Under the pieces are notes generated by a model that did not search any database, was not told where the DNA came from, and worked only from the letters and a program-made list of their open reading frames with translations. From assembly GCF_003205615.1 (NCBI RefSeq), contig NZ_PYBV01000014.1, forward strand, positions 99,398 through 163,397: 64,000 nucleotides of DNA, written 5' to 3'. Below are positions 51,216 through 59,476 of the stretch, one piece after another. Both the position numbers and the translations under genes were made by a program. Origin of the DNA: Micromonospora arborensis. GTDB taxonomy: Bacteria; Actinomycetota; Actinomycetes; Mycobacteriales; Micromonosporaceae. Positions within the stretch are counted from its first letter, which is position 1; every line of letters starts with the position of its first letter.

Positions 51216-52124
51216 TCAGGCCCGGAAGTAGTGACCGTCGTTCAGGTCGGCGATCAGGCCGGGGTGGGTGGGGGACCAGCCCAGCAGTTCGCGTGTGATC
51301 GCGGACGACGTCAGGTTATCCAGCTGGGCGAACGCCCCGAGGAAGCCGAAGTAGTCGTTCGCCTCGTCGGCGCTGATGCTTCGGACCGGGATGTCGAGGT
51401 TGCCGCCGATGGTAGCGGCGATCTGCCGGAAGGGGACTCCTTCGTCGGCTGCCGCGTGCAGGCGCGCACCGGGCGGGGCCTTTTCCAGCGCGAGGCGGTA
51501 GAGCTGAGCCGCGTCGAGCGTGTGCACTGCTGGCCACCGGTTGGCACCCTCGCCGACGTATGCGGCGTACCCGTGCTGCCGGGCGGCAGCGACGAGGAGA
51601 GTGATGAAGCCGTAGTGGTCGAGCGAACTGTGCACGGTGGGTGCGAGCCGGACGACCGAGCCGCGCACACCGCGCGAGGCGAGGTCGACTACGAAGTTCT
51701 CCGCGTCGATCCGGTAGCCGCCTGGGAAGGCATCGTGTTCGGTGCCGGGGCGGCCGACGATGCCGCCCATCGCGAGCATGGCCGTCCCGCTCGTGCCGAC
51801 CAGGGGTTTGCCGGAGCCGTCCAGGCCGGCGGCGAGTGCCTTGAGGGCATCCAGGTCAGCCTCGGCCGCACCGGCCATGTCGCCGTTGAGCATGAGGTCG
51901 TGCCGGAACGCCAGGTGGATGATCCCGTCGGACGCAGCTGCTTCCGCAGAAAGCACGTCGAGGTCGGACAGGTCGCCACGGCGTGCCTCGGCGCCGAGCT
52001 TCTCGATCGCGGCGGCGGACGTGTCGGAGCGGGCCAGGCCGACGACGTCGTGTCCGGCGGAGAGCAGTGCCGGCACGACCGCGGAGCCGAGATGGCCGGA
52101 GGCACCTGTGACGAATACACGCAT
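51216..52124 (-). CDS. NAD(P)-binding SDR/epimerase-like protein
   Basis: A 302-residue extended-SDR-type Rossmann protein (VFVTGASGHLGSAVVPALLSAGHDVVGLARS). It has the NAD-dependent epimerase layout but no obvious YxxxK in the usual place (DHYGFITLLVAAARQHGYAAYVGEG). Related actinobacterial proteins are annotated as epimerases or NAD(P)H-binding reductases; substrate unknown. ATG 52124 is preferred because AAGGA lies 6 nt upstream; ATG 52130 overlaps the ribosome site. It is divergent from a tetR gene, and its promoter is bracketed by two operator copies. Confidence 0.82.
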   Translation of the reverse strand: MRVFVTGASGHLGSAVVPALLSAGHDVVGLARSDTSAAAIEKLGAEARRGDLSDLDVLSAEAAASDGIIHLAFRHDLMLNGDMAGAAEADLDALKALAAGLDGSGKPLVGTSGTAMLAMGGIVGRPGTEHDAFPGGYRIDAENFVVDLASRGVRGSVVRLAPTVHSSLDHYGFITLLVAAARQHGYAAYVGEGANRWPAVHTLDAAQLYRLALEKAPPGARLHAAADEGVPFRQIAATIGGNLDIPVRSISADEANDYFGFLGAFAQLDNLTSSAITRELLGWSPTHPGLIADLNDGHYFRA

Positions 52125-52147
52125 GGTCATTCCTTCGCGGGAGGGTG

Positions 52148-52164
52148 ATGTCACCTTGCGACAT
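52148..52164. promoter_or_regulatory. TetR operator copy 1
   Basis: ATGTCACCTTGCGACAT, an ATGTC-N7-GACAT imperfect palindrome immediately downstream of the SDR -10. Its reverse complement differs from copy 2 by only one base. Confidence 0.65.
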
Positions 52165-52165
52165 G

Positions 52166-52171
52166 ACCGTA
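52166..52171 (-). promoter_or_regulatory. -10 element of the SDR gene
   Basis: TACGGT on the minus strand lies between operator copies 1 and 2; copy 2 would cover the -35. A repressor bound here should block transcription. Confidence 0.5.
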
Positions 52172-52178
52172 TCCCGTG

Positions 52179-52195
52179 ATGTCGCAAGATGACAT
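52179..52195. promoter_or_regulatory. TetR operator copy 2
   Basis: ATGTCGCAAGATGACAT, centre 31 bp from copy 1 and 33 bp from copy 3, close to three helical turns, so the sites face the same side of the DNA. Confidence 0.65.
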
Positions 52196-52211
52196 GGCTC
52201 GGACGAAAAGA

Positions 52212-52228
52212 ATGTCGCAGTGTGACAT
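52212..52228. promoter_or_regulatory. TetR operator copy 3
   Basis: ATGTCGCAGTGTGACAT, the most symmetrical copy, ends 4 bp before the tetR -10 and would cover its -35, implying autoregulation. Confidence 0.65.
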
Positions 52229-52232
52229 CAGA

Positions 52233-52238
52233 TACCAT
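52233..52238 (+). promoter_or_regulatory. -10 element of a probable leaderless tetR mRNA
   Basis: TACCAT ends 6 nt before ATG 52245. Confidence 0.5.
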
Positions 52239-52244
52239 GGCCGG

Positions 52245-52817
52245 ATGGCCCGCTGGCAACCGGACGCGCGCGGCCGCCTGGAGGCGGCCGCCCTCGAGCT
52301 GTTCCGTGAGCGCGGCTTCGAGGAGACCACCGTCGCCGACATCGCCACCCGAGCCGGCCTGGACAAGCGCACCTTCTACCGGCTCTTCGGCGACAAGCGC
52401 GAGGCGCTCTTCAGCGGCAGTGGGCGCCTAGAGGAGATCCTGGTCAAGGCGGTGGCCGAGACGGACGCTGCCCCCTTCGAGGCGGTCGTCGCCGCCTTCC
52501 GCCGGGTGGCGGAGGACCTCTTCGCCGACCGCCTTGAGCTGGTCCGGATGCGTCACTCCATCATTGCGAGCAGCCCCGAGCTGCAGGAGCGCGAGCTGCG
52601 CAAGACGGGCGCGCTGGCGGCTGCTGTCACCGTCGCCCTGCGCGCCAATGGTCTCGACGAGAGCACGGCCATCCTGGCCACCGAGTCCGGCGCCACGGTC
52701 TTCCGCGTCGCGTACGCGCGCTGGATCGCGCCCGACAGCGATGCCACGCTCGCCGACCTGATCGACGAGGTGGCCGCCGAGCTGCGCACCGTCACGTCGG
52801 CCCCGAGGGAGCGTTGA
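52245..52817 (+). CDS. TetR-family transcription regulator
   Basis: A 190-residue repressor-type protein. The N-terminal HTH reads FEETTVADIATRAGLDKRTFYRLFGDKREAL (about residues 24-55), followed by an all-helical ligand domain of unknown specificity. ATG 52245 is supported by the TACCAT six bases upstream. Three similar operators in the 120-bp divergent region indicate that it controls itself and the SDR gene. A fourth operator-like site lies 7 kb away before coaX. Confidence 0.88.
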   Translation: MARWQPDARGRLEAAALELFRERGFEETTVADIATRAGLDKRTFYRLFGDKREALFSGSGRLEEILVKAVAETDAAPFEAVVAAFRRVAEDLFADRLELVRMRHSIIASSPELQERELRKTGALAAAVTVALRANGLDESTAILATESGATVFRVAYARWIAPDSDATLADLIDEVAAELRTVTSAPRER

Positions 52818-52929
52818 CGAGGCCCTTCCTTCGGCGGTGAACGTTTTCACACATGCTTGTCCTGGTTCGGCAGGCCGGGCGCATACTTGCGATCGACCGG
52901 TACCCCTTCTCGAGGACTGGATCGTCGTC

Positions 52930-53886
52930 ATGAGCGCACCGTTGCGCCCGCGTCCGGCCGCCCCGCACGGGCCCGCCGTTCTCGGCACCCCCGCCACCTC
53001 CCGTCTGCTCACCGTCGGTGTCGTTGGCGCCGGTCGGGTCGGAGCGGTCCTGGGTGCCGCACTCGTCGCCGCCGGGCATCGGGTGGTCGCCGTCGCCGGC
53101 GGCTCCGGGGCCAGCCGCGCCCGACTCGCCCTGCTCCTGCCCGAGGTGCCCCGCCGCCCGGTCGCCGCCGTGGCCCACGCCGCCGCCGACCTGCTGCTGA
53201 TCGCGGTGCCGGACGACGCCCTGGCCGGTGTGGTGGCCGACCTGGCCGCGCACGGGGCGCTACGTCCCGGCCAGGTGGTCGCGCACACCTCAGGCGCGCA
53301 TGGTCTGGCCGTGCTCGCACCGGCCGCCGAGGTCGGTGCCCGGCCGCTCGCCCTGCACCCCGCGATGACCTTCACCGGTACGCCGGACGACCTGGCCCGG
53401 TTGGCCGGCATCTCGTACGGGGTGACCGCCCCGGCGGAGTTGCGCCCGCTTGCCGCCCGGCTGGTCGCCGACCTGGGCGGCGTGCCCGAGTGGGTGGCCG
53501 AGTCGGACCGCCCGCTGTACCACGCCGCGCTGGCCCACGGCGCGAACCACCTGGTGACCCTGGTCAACGAGGCGACCGACCGGCTGCGTGACGCCGGGGT
53601 GGCCCGGCCGGAGAAGGTGCTCGCCCCGCTGCTGCGGGCCGCCCTGGAGAACGCGCTGCGCCTCGGTGACGACGCGCTGACCGGCCCGGTCTCCCGTGGT
53701 GACGCGGGCACCGTCCAGCGGCACCTGGACCGGCTGGCCGCCACCGCTCCGGAGTCCGTGCCCGCGTACCGTGCGTTGGCCCGGCGCACCGCCGACCGGG
53801 CGATCGCCGCCGGCCGGCTGCGGCCGGTCGACGCACAGTCGCTGCTCGGCGTGCTCGCCGACAGCAATCGGGAGGTGGCGCTGTGA
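52930..53886 (+). CDS. Rossmann-like/DUF2520 protein upstream of panC
   Basis: A 318-residue protein with an N-terminal NADP-type Rossmann fold ([22 protein letters not shown], residues ~26-47) and a C-terminal helical DUF2520 domain (DRPLYHAALAHGANHLVTLVNEA ... LLGVLADSNREVAL), resembling ketopantoate reductases and ProC. The gene stands directly before panC in actinobacteria (Rv3603c), so a role in ketopantoate reduction is plausible but not shown here. ATG 52930 is the best start although its ribosome site is weak. A GTGAA/TTCAC repeat at 52837-52850 may be regulatory. Its stop overlaps the first of two coupled mini-ORFs. Confidence 0.82.
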   Translation: MSAPLRPRPAAPHGPAVLGTPATSRLLTVGVVGAGRVGAVLGAALVAAGHRVVAVAGGSGASRARLALLLPEVPRRPVAAVAHAAADLLLIAVPDDALAGVVADLAAHGALRPGQVVAHTSGAHGLAVLAPAAEVGARPLALHPAMTFTGTPDDLARLAGISYGVTAPAELRPLAARLVADLGGVPEWVAESDRPLYHAALAHGANHLVTLVNEATDRLRDAGVARPEKVLAPLLRAALENALRLGDDALTGPVSRGDAGTVQRHLDRLAATAPESVPAYRALARRTADRAIAAGRLRPVDAQSLLGVLADSNREVAL

Positions 53887-53945
53887 GCGTGAGGAGTGAG
53901 CCGATCTTGCGAGCCCCGCAGTCGCGAACCGAGGTGGCGCTGTGA
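53883..53945 (+). CDS. Coupled mini-ORF 1 (20 codons)
   Basis: GTG 53883 overlaps the DUF2520 stop, and the ORF's TGA overlaps the next GTG. The peptide starts VSVRSEPILRAPQ and ends EVAL, the same last four residues as the DUF2520 protein. GAGGTGG is 5 nt upstream. Probably a ribosome relay, not a functional peptide. Confidence 0.35.
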   Translation: MSVRSEPILRAPQSRTEVAL

Positions 53946-54004
53946 GCGTGAGGAGTGAGTCGATCTTGCGAGCCCCGCAGTCGCGAACCGAGGTGGCGCT
54001 GTGA
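53942..54004 (+). CDS. Coupled mini-ORF 2 (20 codons)
   Basis: Identical to mini-ORF 1 except Pro7 to Ser. Its TGA overlaps the panC GTG at 54001, so a ribosome could pass from the DUF2520 gene through both mini-ORFs to panC. Confidence 0.35.
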   Translation: MSVRSESILRAPQSRTEVAL

Positions 54005-54849
54005 CGCAGGTTGTGCACACGCGTGCCGAGTTGGCCGCGGCCCGGGCCGGGCTGACGGGCACGGTCGGCGTGGTGATGACCATGGGTGCGTTGCACTCCG
54101 GGCACGAGACGTTGTTGCGTGCGGCCCGGGAGCAGGCCGACCACGTACTGGTGACGATCTTCGTGAATCCGCTGCAGTTCGGGCCGAACGAGGACTTCGA
54201 CCGCTATCCGCGCACCCTCGACGCGGACCTGGAGGTGTGCCGGCGGGCGGGCGCTGATCTTGTCTTCGCCCCGTCGGTGGCCGACATGTACCCGGACGGC
54301 CAGCCCCGCGTACGCCTCGATCCGGGGCCGCTCGGCGCGGAGTTGGAGGGCGCGAGCCGCCCCGGCTTCTTCCACGGTGTGCTCACCGTGGTGCTGAAGT
54401 TGCTCCAACTCACCCAGCCGGACCTGGCGTTCTTCGGCGAGAAGGACTACCAGCAGCTCACCCTGGTCCGGCGGATGACCCGGGATCTGGACGTGCCGGT
54501 CGAGGTGGTCGGCGTACCGACCGTTCGGGAGCCGGACGGGTTGGCGCTGTCCAGCCGCAACCGCTACCTGAGCGAGCCGGAGCGGGCCGCCGCGCTGAGT
54601 CTGTCCGCCGCGCTGCGGGCCGGTGGGCAGGCCGCCGACGAGGGGCTGGACGCGGGGGCGGTGCTGACCGCCGCGCACGCCGCGTTCGGCGCCGGTACGC
54701 CCGGTGCCCGCCTCGACTACCTGGTGCTCACCGATCCCGAGTTGGAGCCGGGGCTGGTGTCCGGGCCGGGCCGGCTGGTGATTGCCGCGTGGGTGGGCGC
54801 CACCCGGTTGATCGACAACGCGGCGGTCCACCTCGCCCCTCGCCCCTGA
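54001..54849 (+). CDS. panC: Pantothenate synthetase
   Basis: A 282-residue enzyme joining pantoate and beta-alanine with ATP. Diagnostic blocks are [74 protein letters not shown] and [18 protein letters not shown] 54001 is set by the GAGGTGG ribosome site and the overlap with the preceding mini-ORF. panD follows 44 bp later and makes the beta-alanine. Confidence 0.95.
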   Translation: MTQVVHTRAELAAARAGLTGTVGVVMTMGALHSGHETLLRAAREQADHVLVTIFVNPLQFGPNEDFDRYPRTLDADLEVCRRAGADLVFAPSVADMYPDGQPRVRLDPGPLGAELEGASRPGFFHGVLTVVLKLLQLTQPDLAFFGEKDYQQLTLVRRMTRDLDVPVEVVGVPTVREPDGLALSSRNRYLSEPERAAALSLSAALRAGGQAADEGLDAGAVLTAAHAAFGAGTPGARLDYLVLTDPELEPGLVSGPGRLVIAAWVGATRLIDNAAVHLAPRP

Positions 54850-54893
54850 CCGGGCCGCACCACCCTCCACCACTCCCGCGAAAGGCCACCCCA

Positions 54894-55322
54894 ATGCTGC
54901 GCACCATGCTCAAGTCGAAGATCCACCGGGCCACGGTGACCCAGGCCGACCTGCACTACGTCGGTTCGGTGACGGTGGACGAGGACCTGCTCGACGCCGC
55001 CGACCTGCTCCCCGGCGAGCAGGTCGCGATCGTGGACATCACCAACGGTGCCCGGCTGGAGACGTACGTGATCCCGGGCGAGCGGGGCAGCGGTGTGATC
55101 GGCATCAACGGTGCCGCCGCGCACCTGGTGCACCCCGGTGATCTGGTCATCCTGATCTCGTACGGGCAGATGGACGACGCCGAGGCCCGGTCGTACCGGC
55201 CGCGGGTGGTTCACGTGAACGCCGACAACCGGGTGATCGAGTTGGGCGTCGACCCGGCTGCGGTGGCGTCCGGCATGGTCGGTGGCCCGGTGCCCAGCCC
55301 GCTGGCCGTGTCCGGAGTCTGA
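54894..55322 (+). CDS. panD: Aspartate 1-decarboxylase
   Basis: A 142-residue pyruvoyl enzyme making beta-alanine from aspartate. Self-cleavage occurs at Gly24-Ser25 in [12 protein letters not shown], and [20 protein letters not shown] and [21 protein letters not shown] are canonical. ATG 54894 has AAAGG upstream. It is an operon with panC. Confidence 0.95.
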   Translation: MLRTMLKSKIHRATVTQADLHYVGSVTVDEDLLDAADLLPGEQVAIVDITNGARLETYVIPGERGSGVIGINGAAAHLVHPGDLVILISYGQMDDAEARSYRPRVVHVNADNRVIELGVDPAAVASGMVGGPVPSPLAVSGV

Positions 55323-55337
55323 TCTCGCGCGACGCGA

Positions 55338-55375
55338 TTCCGGTCTGTTACCGGAAGGTCATTTCCGGTTACCCT
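55338..55375 (+). promoter_or_regulatory. Alternating TTCCGGT/ACCGGAA motifs and -10 before the septum-type lipoprotein
   Basis: TTCCGGT (55338-55344), ACCGGAA (55350-55356) and TTCCGGT (55363-55369) alternate in orientation, so the middle one can pair with either neighbour. TACCCT (55370-55375) follows as a -10 candidate. The first pair could end panD transcripts; the set could also be operators. Confidence 0.4.
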
Positions 55376-55417
55376 TGGCGCGCTGGTGGAAGCCGGCGGT
55401 GGCTGGGGGAGGCCGCG

Positions 55418-56314
55418 ATGCGCAGTGCCACGACGACCCTGTTCGCCGCTGCCGTGACGGCAGCGCTGTTGGTGGCCTGCGCCGGCTCCGGTGACCTGGA
55501 CGGTGACCTGACCGATGACTGGGCGGCGCTGCCGCCGCCGTCGGCGTTCACCCCGGCCGCCGGTGTGTGCCAGGCCGCCGATTTCATCGATGTGCTCACC
55601 CTGGCCAGCTACGAGCCGGTGGACTGCGCCGGCCCGCACCGGGTGGAGACCGTGCATGTGGGGGCGTTCCCGGCCGAGCGGGCGAGCGCACCGGCGGGTG
55701 GCTCGGCGGAGTTGCGGGGCGCGTTCGCCGAGTGCGACACCCGGGCGACCGGCTACGTGGGCGACGACTGGCGGGCCGGCCGGCTGCGGCTGTCGGTGGC
55801 GCTGCCCTCCGGGCCGGGCTGGGCGGCGGGTTCCCGCTTCTTCCGATGCGATCTGACCGAGCTGAGCACCGTCGAGGCTGGGGCCACGGTGGTGGTTCGA
55901 TCGGGCAGCCTGCGGGACGCGTTGAAGGGGGCCGCCGGGTTGCGGCTCGGCTGTCAGCAGACCCGGAGGGCGGCCGGTCGGGCCGTGCAGACGCTGGTCC
56001 CGGTGGAGTGCGCACAGCAGCACGACGCCGAGTTCGTCGGGGTGTGGCGCGCACCGGAGATGGCGTACCCGAGCCGCGACTCCGACTGGGCTCCGCTCTA
56101 CACCGGCTGTCGGAGCGCCATCGCCCGGTTCGTGGGCGTGCCGGACGACGCCAGGCTGAGCTTTCGCAGCGGTGTGGTGGTCCGCCCGCCGGGTGCGGGC
56201 CGCTGGCGGGTCGGTGACCGGGGCGTCCGCTGCTACCTGTGGCTCAGCGACCGCACGGTGACTGTCTCGCTGAAGGGCGCGGGCCCGGCTGGTCTACCGG
56301 TCCCGACGAAGTGA
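55418..56314 (+). CDS. Septum-formation-domain-like lipoprotein
   Basis: A 298-residue exported protein with a lipobox LLVAC (Cys21). Two Cys-containing repeats, each with a conserved C...H pattern (VCQAADFIDV...PVDCAGPHRVETVHVGAFP and LVPVECAQQHDAEFVGVWRAPE), resemble the actinobacterial Septum_form domain. Eight further Cys suggest disulfides. ATG 55418 follows GGGGGAGG. Function unknown; family members are named after mycobacterial division-linked proteins. Confidence 0.7.
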   Translation: MRSATTTLFAAAVTAALLVACAGSGDLDGDLTDDWAALPPPSAFTPAAGVCQAADFIDVLTLASYEPVDCAGPHRVETVHVGAFPAERASAPAGGSAELRGAFAECDTRATGYVGDDWRAGRLRLSVALPSGPGWAAGSRFFRCDLTELSTVEAGATVVVRSGSLRDALKGAAGLRLGCQQTRRAAGRAVQTLVPVECAQQHDAEFVGVWRAPEMAYPSRDSDWAPLYTGCRSAIARFVGVPDDARLSFRSGVVVRPPGAGRWRVGDRGVRCYLWLSDRTVTVSLKGAGPAGLPVPTK

Positions 56315-56422
56315 CCACGGCCCGACGGTCGGCACCGCGCGGGCGACGCCGGACAGGGTCGCCGAAAACACTCGTCCCGCCCCCGCCGCCCCAGGCGAGG
56401 ACGGTTCGGGTTGACTGGGGGG

Positions 56423-58120
56423 ATGGACCTTCCCACCGTCGACCTGCCGGCCCTGCCCGCGTTGCTGGCCGCGCCCGCGCCCGGCTGGGTGGAGACCACC
56501 GACGTGATCGTGGTGGGTTCCGGGGTGGCCGGGTTGACCGCGGCGCTGCACCTGCGTGAGGCGGGTCTGCACGTCACGGTGGTCACCAAGGTCAACATCG
56601 ATGATGGTTCGACCCGATGGGCGCAGGGCGGCATCGCCGCTGTGCTCGACCCCTCGGACACCCCGGCGGCGCATGCTCGTGACACCGAGGTCGCCGGGGT
56701 CGGGCTCTGCGATCCGGCGGCGGTCCGGGTGCTGGTCGAGGAGGGGCCGACCCGGCTGCGGGAGCTGATGCGTATCGGGGCGGAGTTCGATCGTCATCCG
56801 GACGGCTCCCTGATGCTGACCCGCGAGGGTGGGCACCGGGCGGACCGGATCGTGCACGCGGGCGGGGACGCCACGGGCGCGGAGGTGCAGCGGGCCCTGC
56901 ACGCCGCGGTGCAGCGCGACCCGTGGATCCGACTGGTCGAGCACGCCCTGGTGCTCGACCTGCTGCGTGCGCCCGGCGACGGCCCGGACGGGCTCGGCCC
57001 GGCCTGTGGGATCACCCTGCACGTGCTCGGCGAGGGCAGCGAGGACGGCGTCGGCGCCCTGTTGGCCCGGGCGGTGGTGCTCGCCACCGGCGGGATGGGG
57101 CAGATCTTCGCGGCCACCACCAATCCGGCGGTCTCCACCGGCGACGGGGTGGCGCTGGCGCTGCGGGCCGGCGCGGCGGTGACCGACGTGGAGTTCGTCC
57201 AGTTCCACCCGACCGCCCTGATCACTCCGAACGGCGCTGGGGTCCCCGGTGCCGGGCACGCGCAGCAGCCGCTGGTCTCCGAGGCGTTGCGCGGCGAGGG
57301 CGCGTACCTGGTGGATGCCGACGGCAAGCGGTTCATGGTGGGCCAGCACGAGTTGGCCGAGCTGGCACCCCGGGACGTGGTGGCCAAGGGCATCCACCGG
57401 GTGTTGCTGGCCAGCGGCGCGGACCACGTCTTCCTCGACGCGCGGCACCTGGGCGGGGACTTCCTGGCCGGGCGGTTCCCCACCATCGTGGCGTCCTGCC
57501 TGGCGATCGGCGTGGACCCGGCGACCGACCTGATTCCGGTGGCGCCGGCCGCCCACTACGCCTCCGGCGGTGTCCGCACCGACCTGCGCGGCCGCACCTC
57601 CATCCCGGGCCTGTACGCCTGCGGCGAGGTGGCCTGCACGGGTGTGCACGGCGCGAATCGGCTGGCCAGCAACTCGCTGCTGGAGGGTCTGGTCTTCTCC
57701 CGGCGGATCGCCGAGGACATCGCGGCCGGGCTGCCCGAGCAGGTTCAGCCGGCGGACACCGGCGCCTGGCGCGGGGGCGCGGGCTGGGTGTTGCCCGCGG
57801 AGGTGACGCCGACCCTGCAACGGGCGATGACCCGGGGGGCCGGGGTGCTCCGATCCGCGGCGACGCTGGCCGAGACGGCCGGAACGCTTACCGAGTTGGG
57901 CGCTGCCCGGGGTCGGCCCCGGACCGCCGACTGGGAGGCGACCAACCTGCTCACCGTGGCGTCCACACTTGTCGCTGCCGCGTACGCACGCGGCGAGACC
58001 CGGGGTTGCCACTGGCGGGAGGATTTTCCGACGGCCGACGAGCGGTGGCTGGGCCACCTGGTCGGGTCGGTGGGGGCGCAGGGCCGGATAGGGCAGCACT
58101 GGGAGGGGCGATCTTCATGA
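56423..58120 (+). CDS. nadB: L-aspartate oxidase
   Basis: A 565-residue FAD enzyme oxidising aspartate to iminoaspartate for quinolinate synthesis. The FAD-binding VVGSGVAGLTAAL is at residues ~31-44, and GSTRWAQGGIAAV, EFVQFHPTAL, HYASGGVRTDLRGRTSIPGLYACGE and ANRLASNSLLEGLVFSRR match the fumarate reductase/NadB superfamily. ATG 56423 is chosen over an in-frame TTG at 56411. It overlaps nadC by ATGA. nadA (quinolinate synthase) is not in the window. Confidence 0.93.
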   Translation: MDLPTVDLPALPALLAAPAPGWVETTDVIVVGSGVAGLTAALHLREAGLHVTVVTKVNIDDGSTRWAQGGIAAVLDPSDTPAAHARDTEVAGVGLCDPAAVRVLVEEGPTRLRELMRIGAEFDRHPDGSLMLTREGGHRADRIVHAGGDATGAEVQRALHAAVQRDPWIRLVEHALVLDLLRAPGDGPDGLGPACGITLHVLGEGSEDGVGALLARAVVLATGGMGQIFAATTNPAVSTGDGVALALRAGAAVTDVEFVQFHPTALITPNGAGVPGAGHAQQPLVSEALRGEGAYLVDADGKRFMVGQHELAELAPRDVVAKGIHRVLLASGADHVFLDARHLGGDFLAGRFPTIVASCLAIGVDPATDLIPVAPAAHYASGGVRTDLRGRTSIPGLYACGEVACTGVHGANRLASNSLLEGLVFSRRIAEDIAAGLPEQVQPADTGAWRGGAGWVLPAEVTPTLQRAMTRGAGVLRSAATLAETAGTLTELGAARGRPRTADWEATNLLTVASTLVAAAYARGETRGCHWREDFPTADERWLGHLVGSVGAQGRIGQHWEGRSS

Positions 58121-59013
58121 CGGAGTCGACGCAGGCGGCTTTGCGGGCGGCCGGGCTGGATCCGGGGCAGGTGCGGCAGGTGATCGAGACCGCGCTGATC
58201 GAGGACCTGGGCCCGGATTTCCTTGACGTCACGAGCGTGGCCACCATTCCGGCGGAGCAGACCGACACCGCCGATCTGGTGGCTCGCGCGGACGGTGTGC
58301 TGGCCGGGATGGCCGTGGCCGCCGCCGTGTTCGAGCTGGTCGGCGAGGTGACGGGCTTCGGTCGTACCGTCGAGGTGTCGGTGCTGGCCCGCGACGGGGA
58401 GCGGGTGGCCCGCGGCGCGGTGCTGGCGACGGTGACCGGCCCGACCCGGCTGCTGCTGACGGCCGAGCGGACGGCCCTCAACCTGCTCTGCCGGATGTCC
58501 GGGGTGGCCACCCACACCCGCGCCTGGGCGGACGCGCTGGCTGGCACGAAGGCGATGGTGCTGGACACCCGCAAGACGACGCCGGGCCTGCGGGCGCTGG
58601 AGAAGTACGCGGTGCGGGCCGGCGGGGGCACCAACAAGCGGATGGGCCTCTACGACGTGGCCATGATCAAGGACAACCACAAGCTGGCGGCGGGGGGCAT
58701 CACGCCGGCCTACCGGCGGGTTCGGGAGGCGTTCCCGGAGGTGCCGGTGCAGGTCGAGGTGACCACGGTCGACGAGGCGGTGGAGGCGGTGGAGGCCGGG
58801 GCCGATTTCCTGCTCTGCGACAACATGACGCCGGAGGTGTTGGCCGAGGCGGTGGCCGCGGTGGGTGACCGGGCGGAGTTGGAGGCGACCGGCGGGCTGA
58901 CCCTGGAGGTCGCGGGCCGGTACGCCGCCACCGGCGTCGACTTCCTCTCGGTGGGTGCGTTGACCCACTCGTCGCCGATCCTGGACATCGCACTGGACCT
59001 GCGGACCGAGTAG
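58117..59013 (+). CDS. nadC: Nicotinate-nucleotide pyrophosphorylase (carboxylating)
   Basis: A 298-residue quinolinate phosphoribosyltransferase producing nicotinate mononucleotide. Blocks seen: EDLGPDFLDVTS, RTALNLLCRMSGVATHTR, LDTRKTTPGLRALEKYAVRAGGGTNKRMGLYD, IKDNHKLAAGG and the EVEVTTVDEA-like barrel strand. Coupled to nadB by ATGA. Confidence 0.95.
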   Translation: MTESTQAALRAAGLDPGQVRQVIETALIEDLGPDFLDVTSVATIPAEQTDTADLVARADGVLAGMAVAAAVFELVGEVTGFGRTVEVSVLARDGERVARGAVLATVTGPTRLLLTAERTALNLLCRMSGVATHTRAWADALAGTKAMVLDTRKTTPGLRALEKYAVRAGGGTNKRMGLYDVAMIKDNHKLAAGGITPAYRRVREAFPEVPVQVEVTTVDEAVEAVEAGADFLLCDNMTPEVLAEAVAAVGDRAELEATGGLTLEVAGRYAATGVDFLSVGALTHSSPILDIALDLRTE

Positions 59014-59031
59014 CGGGCGCGGGCCGGCGAC

Positions 59032-59358
59032 TCAGACGGTGGTCAGCGAGTTGGTCGCCAGGTTGAAGATCACCCGGTTCTCGGTGTCCTGTCGGCCGTC
59101 CAGGCCGTACTTGGCCCGGAAGAGCTCCAACACCCGGTTGTAGATCTCGGGCGGCAACTCGTCGGCCTCACCGATGGCGAAGACCTCGCCGGCCGCCTCG
59201 GGCCGGTCCAGCACGACGGTCAGCCCGGCCAGGCCGTGCCGGGCCACGTTGCGCACCAGGTCGGTGCCGGCGATGTACCACTCGCCGTCGGAGCGTACGT
59301 AGAGCGCGTCGCAGGTCTCCAGGTCCCGACCGGCCTGGCCCCACCACGTCCCCGACAT
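59032..59358 (-). CDS. Hypothetical protein, 108 residues
   Basis: A small soluble acidic protein (ETCDALYVRSDGEWYIAGTDLVRNVARHGLAGL...), with strong GC3 bias and a good GGGGAG ribosome site before ATG 59358. No family recognised. It is divergent from coaX, and the intervening 118 bp contain an operator-like palindrome. Confidence 0.68.
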   Translation of the reverse strand: MSGTWWGQAGRDLETCDALYVRSDGEWYIAGTDLVRNVARHGLAGLTVVLDRPEAAGEVFAIGEADELPPEIYNRVLELFRAKYGLDGRQDTENRVIFNLATNSLTTV

Positions 59359-59400
59359 GTCCGCTCCCCGTCCGGCCGCGCCGTGGATTGATCCATGCTC

Positions 59401-59426
59401 ATGTCGCGATGTGACAAGGATACGGT
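59401..59426 (+). promoter_or_regulatory. Operator-like palindrome and -10 upstream of coaX
   Basis: ATGTCGCGATGTGACAA (59401-59417) matches tetR operator copy 3 at 14 of 17 positions, with both half-sites kept. TACGGT follows 3 bp later (59421-59426), the same geometry as at the tetR promoter. Confidence 0.45.
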
Positions 59427-59464
59427 CCGCCGGCCGGTCCGCATCCGCCCGTACGGTCGTTGTC

Positions 59465-59470
59465 TAGGCT
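59465..59470 (+). promoter_or_regulatory. -10 element of a probable leaderless coaX mRNA
   Basis: TAGGCT ends 6 nt before GTG 59477. Confidence 0.5.
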
Positions 59471-59476
59471 GCGTGC

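Larger units (their letters stand above)
53872..54004 (+). repeat. 59-bp tandem repeat at the DUF2520/panC junction
   Basis: Two 59-bp units (53872-53930 and 53931-53989) differing at one base are followed by a 15-bp partial copy (53990-54004). Each unit holds a GAGGTGG ribosome site, a GTGA start/stop overlap and a GCGTGAGGAGTGAG... core. Removing both units would leave the expected direct GTGA overlap of the DUF2520 gene with panC. Confidence 0.92.
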
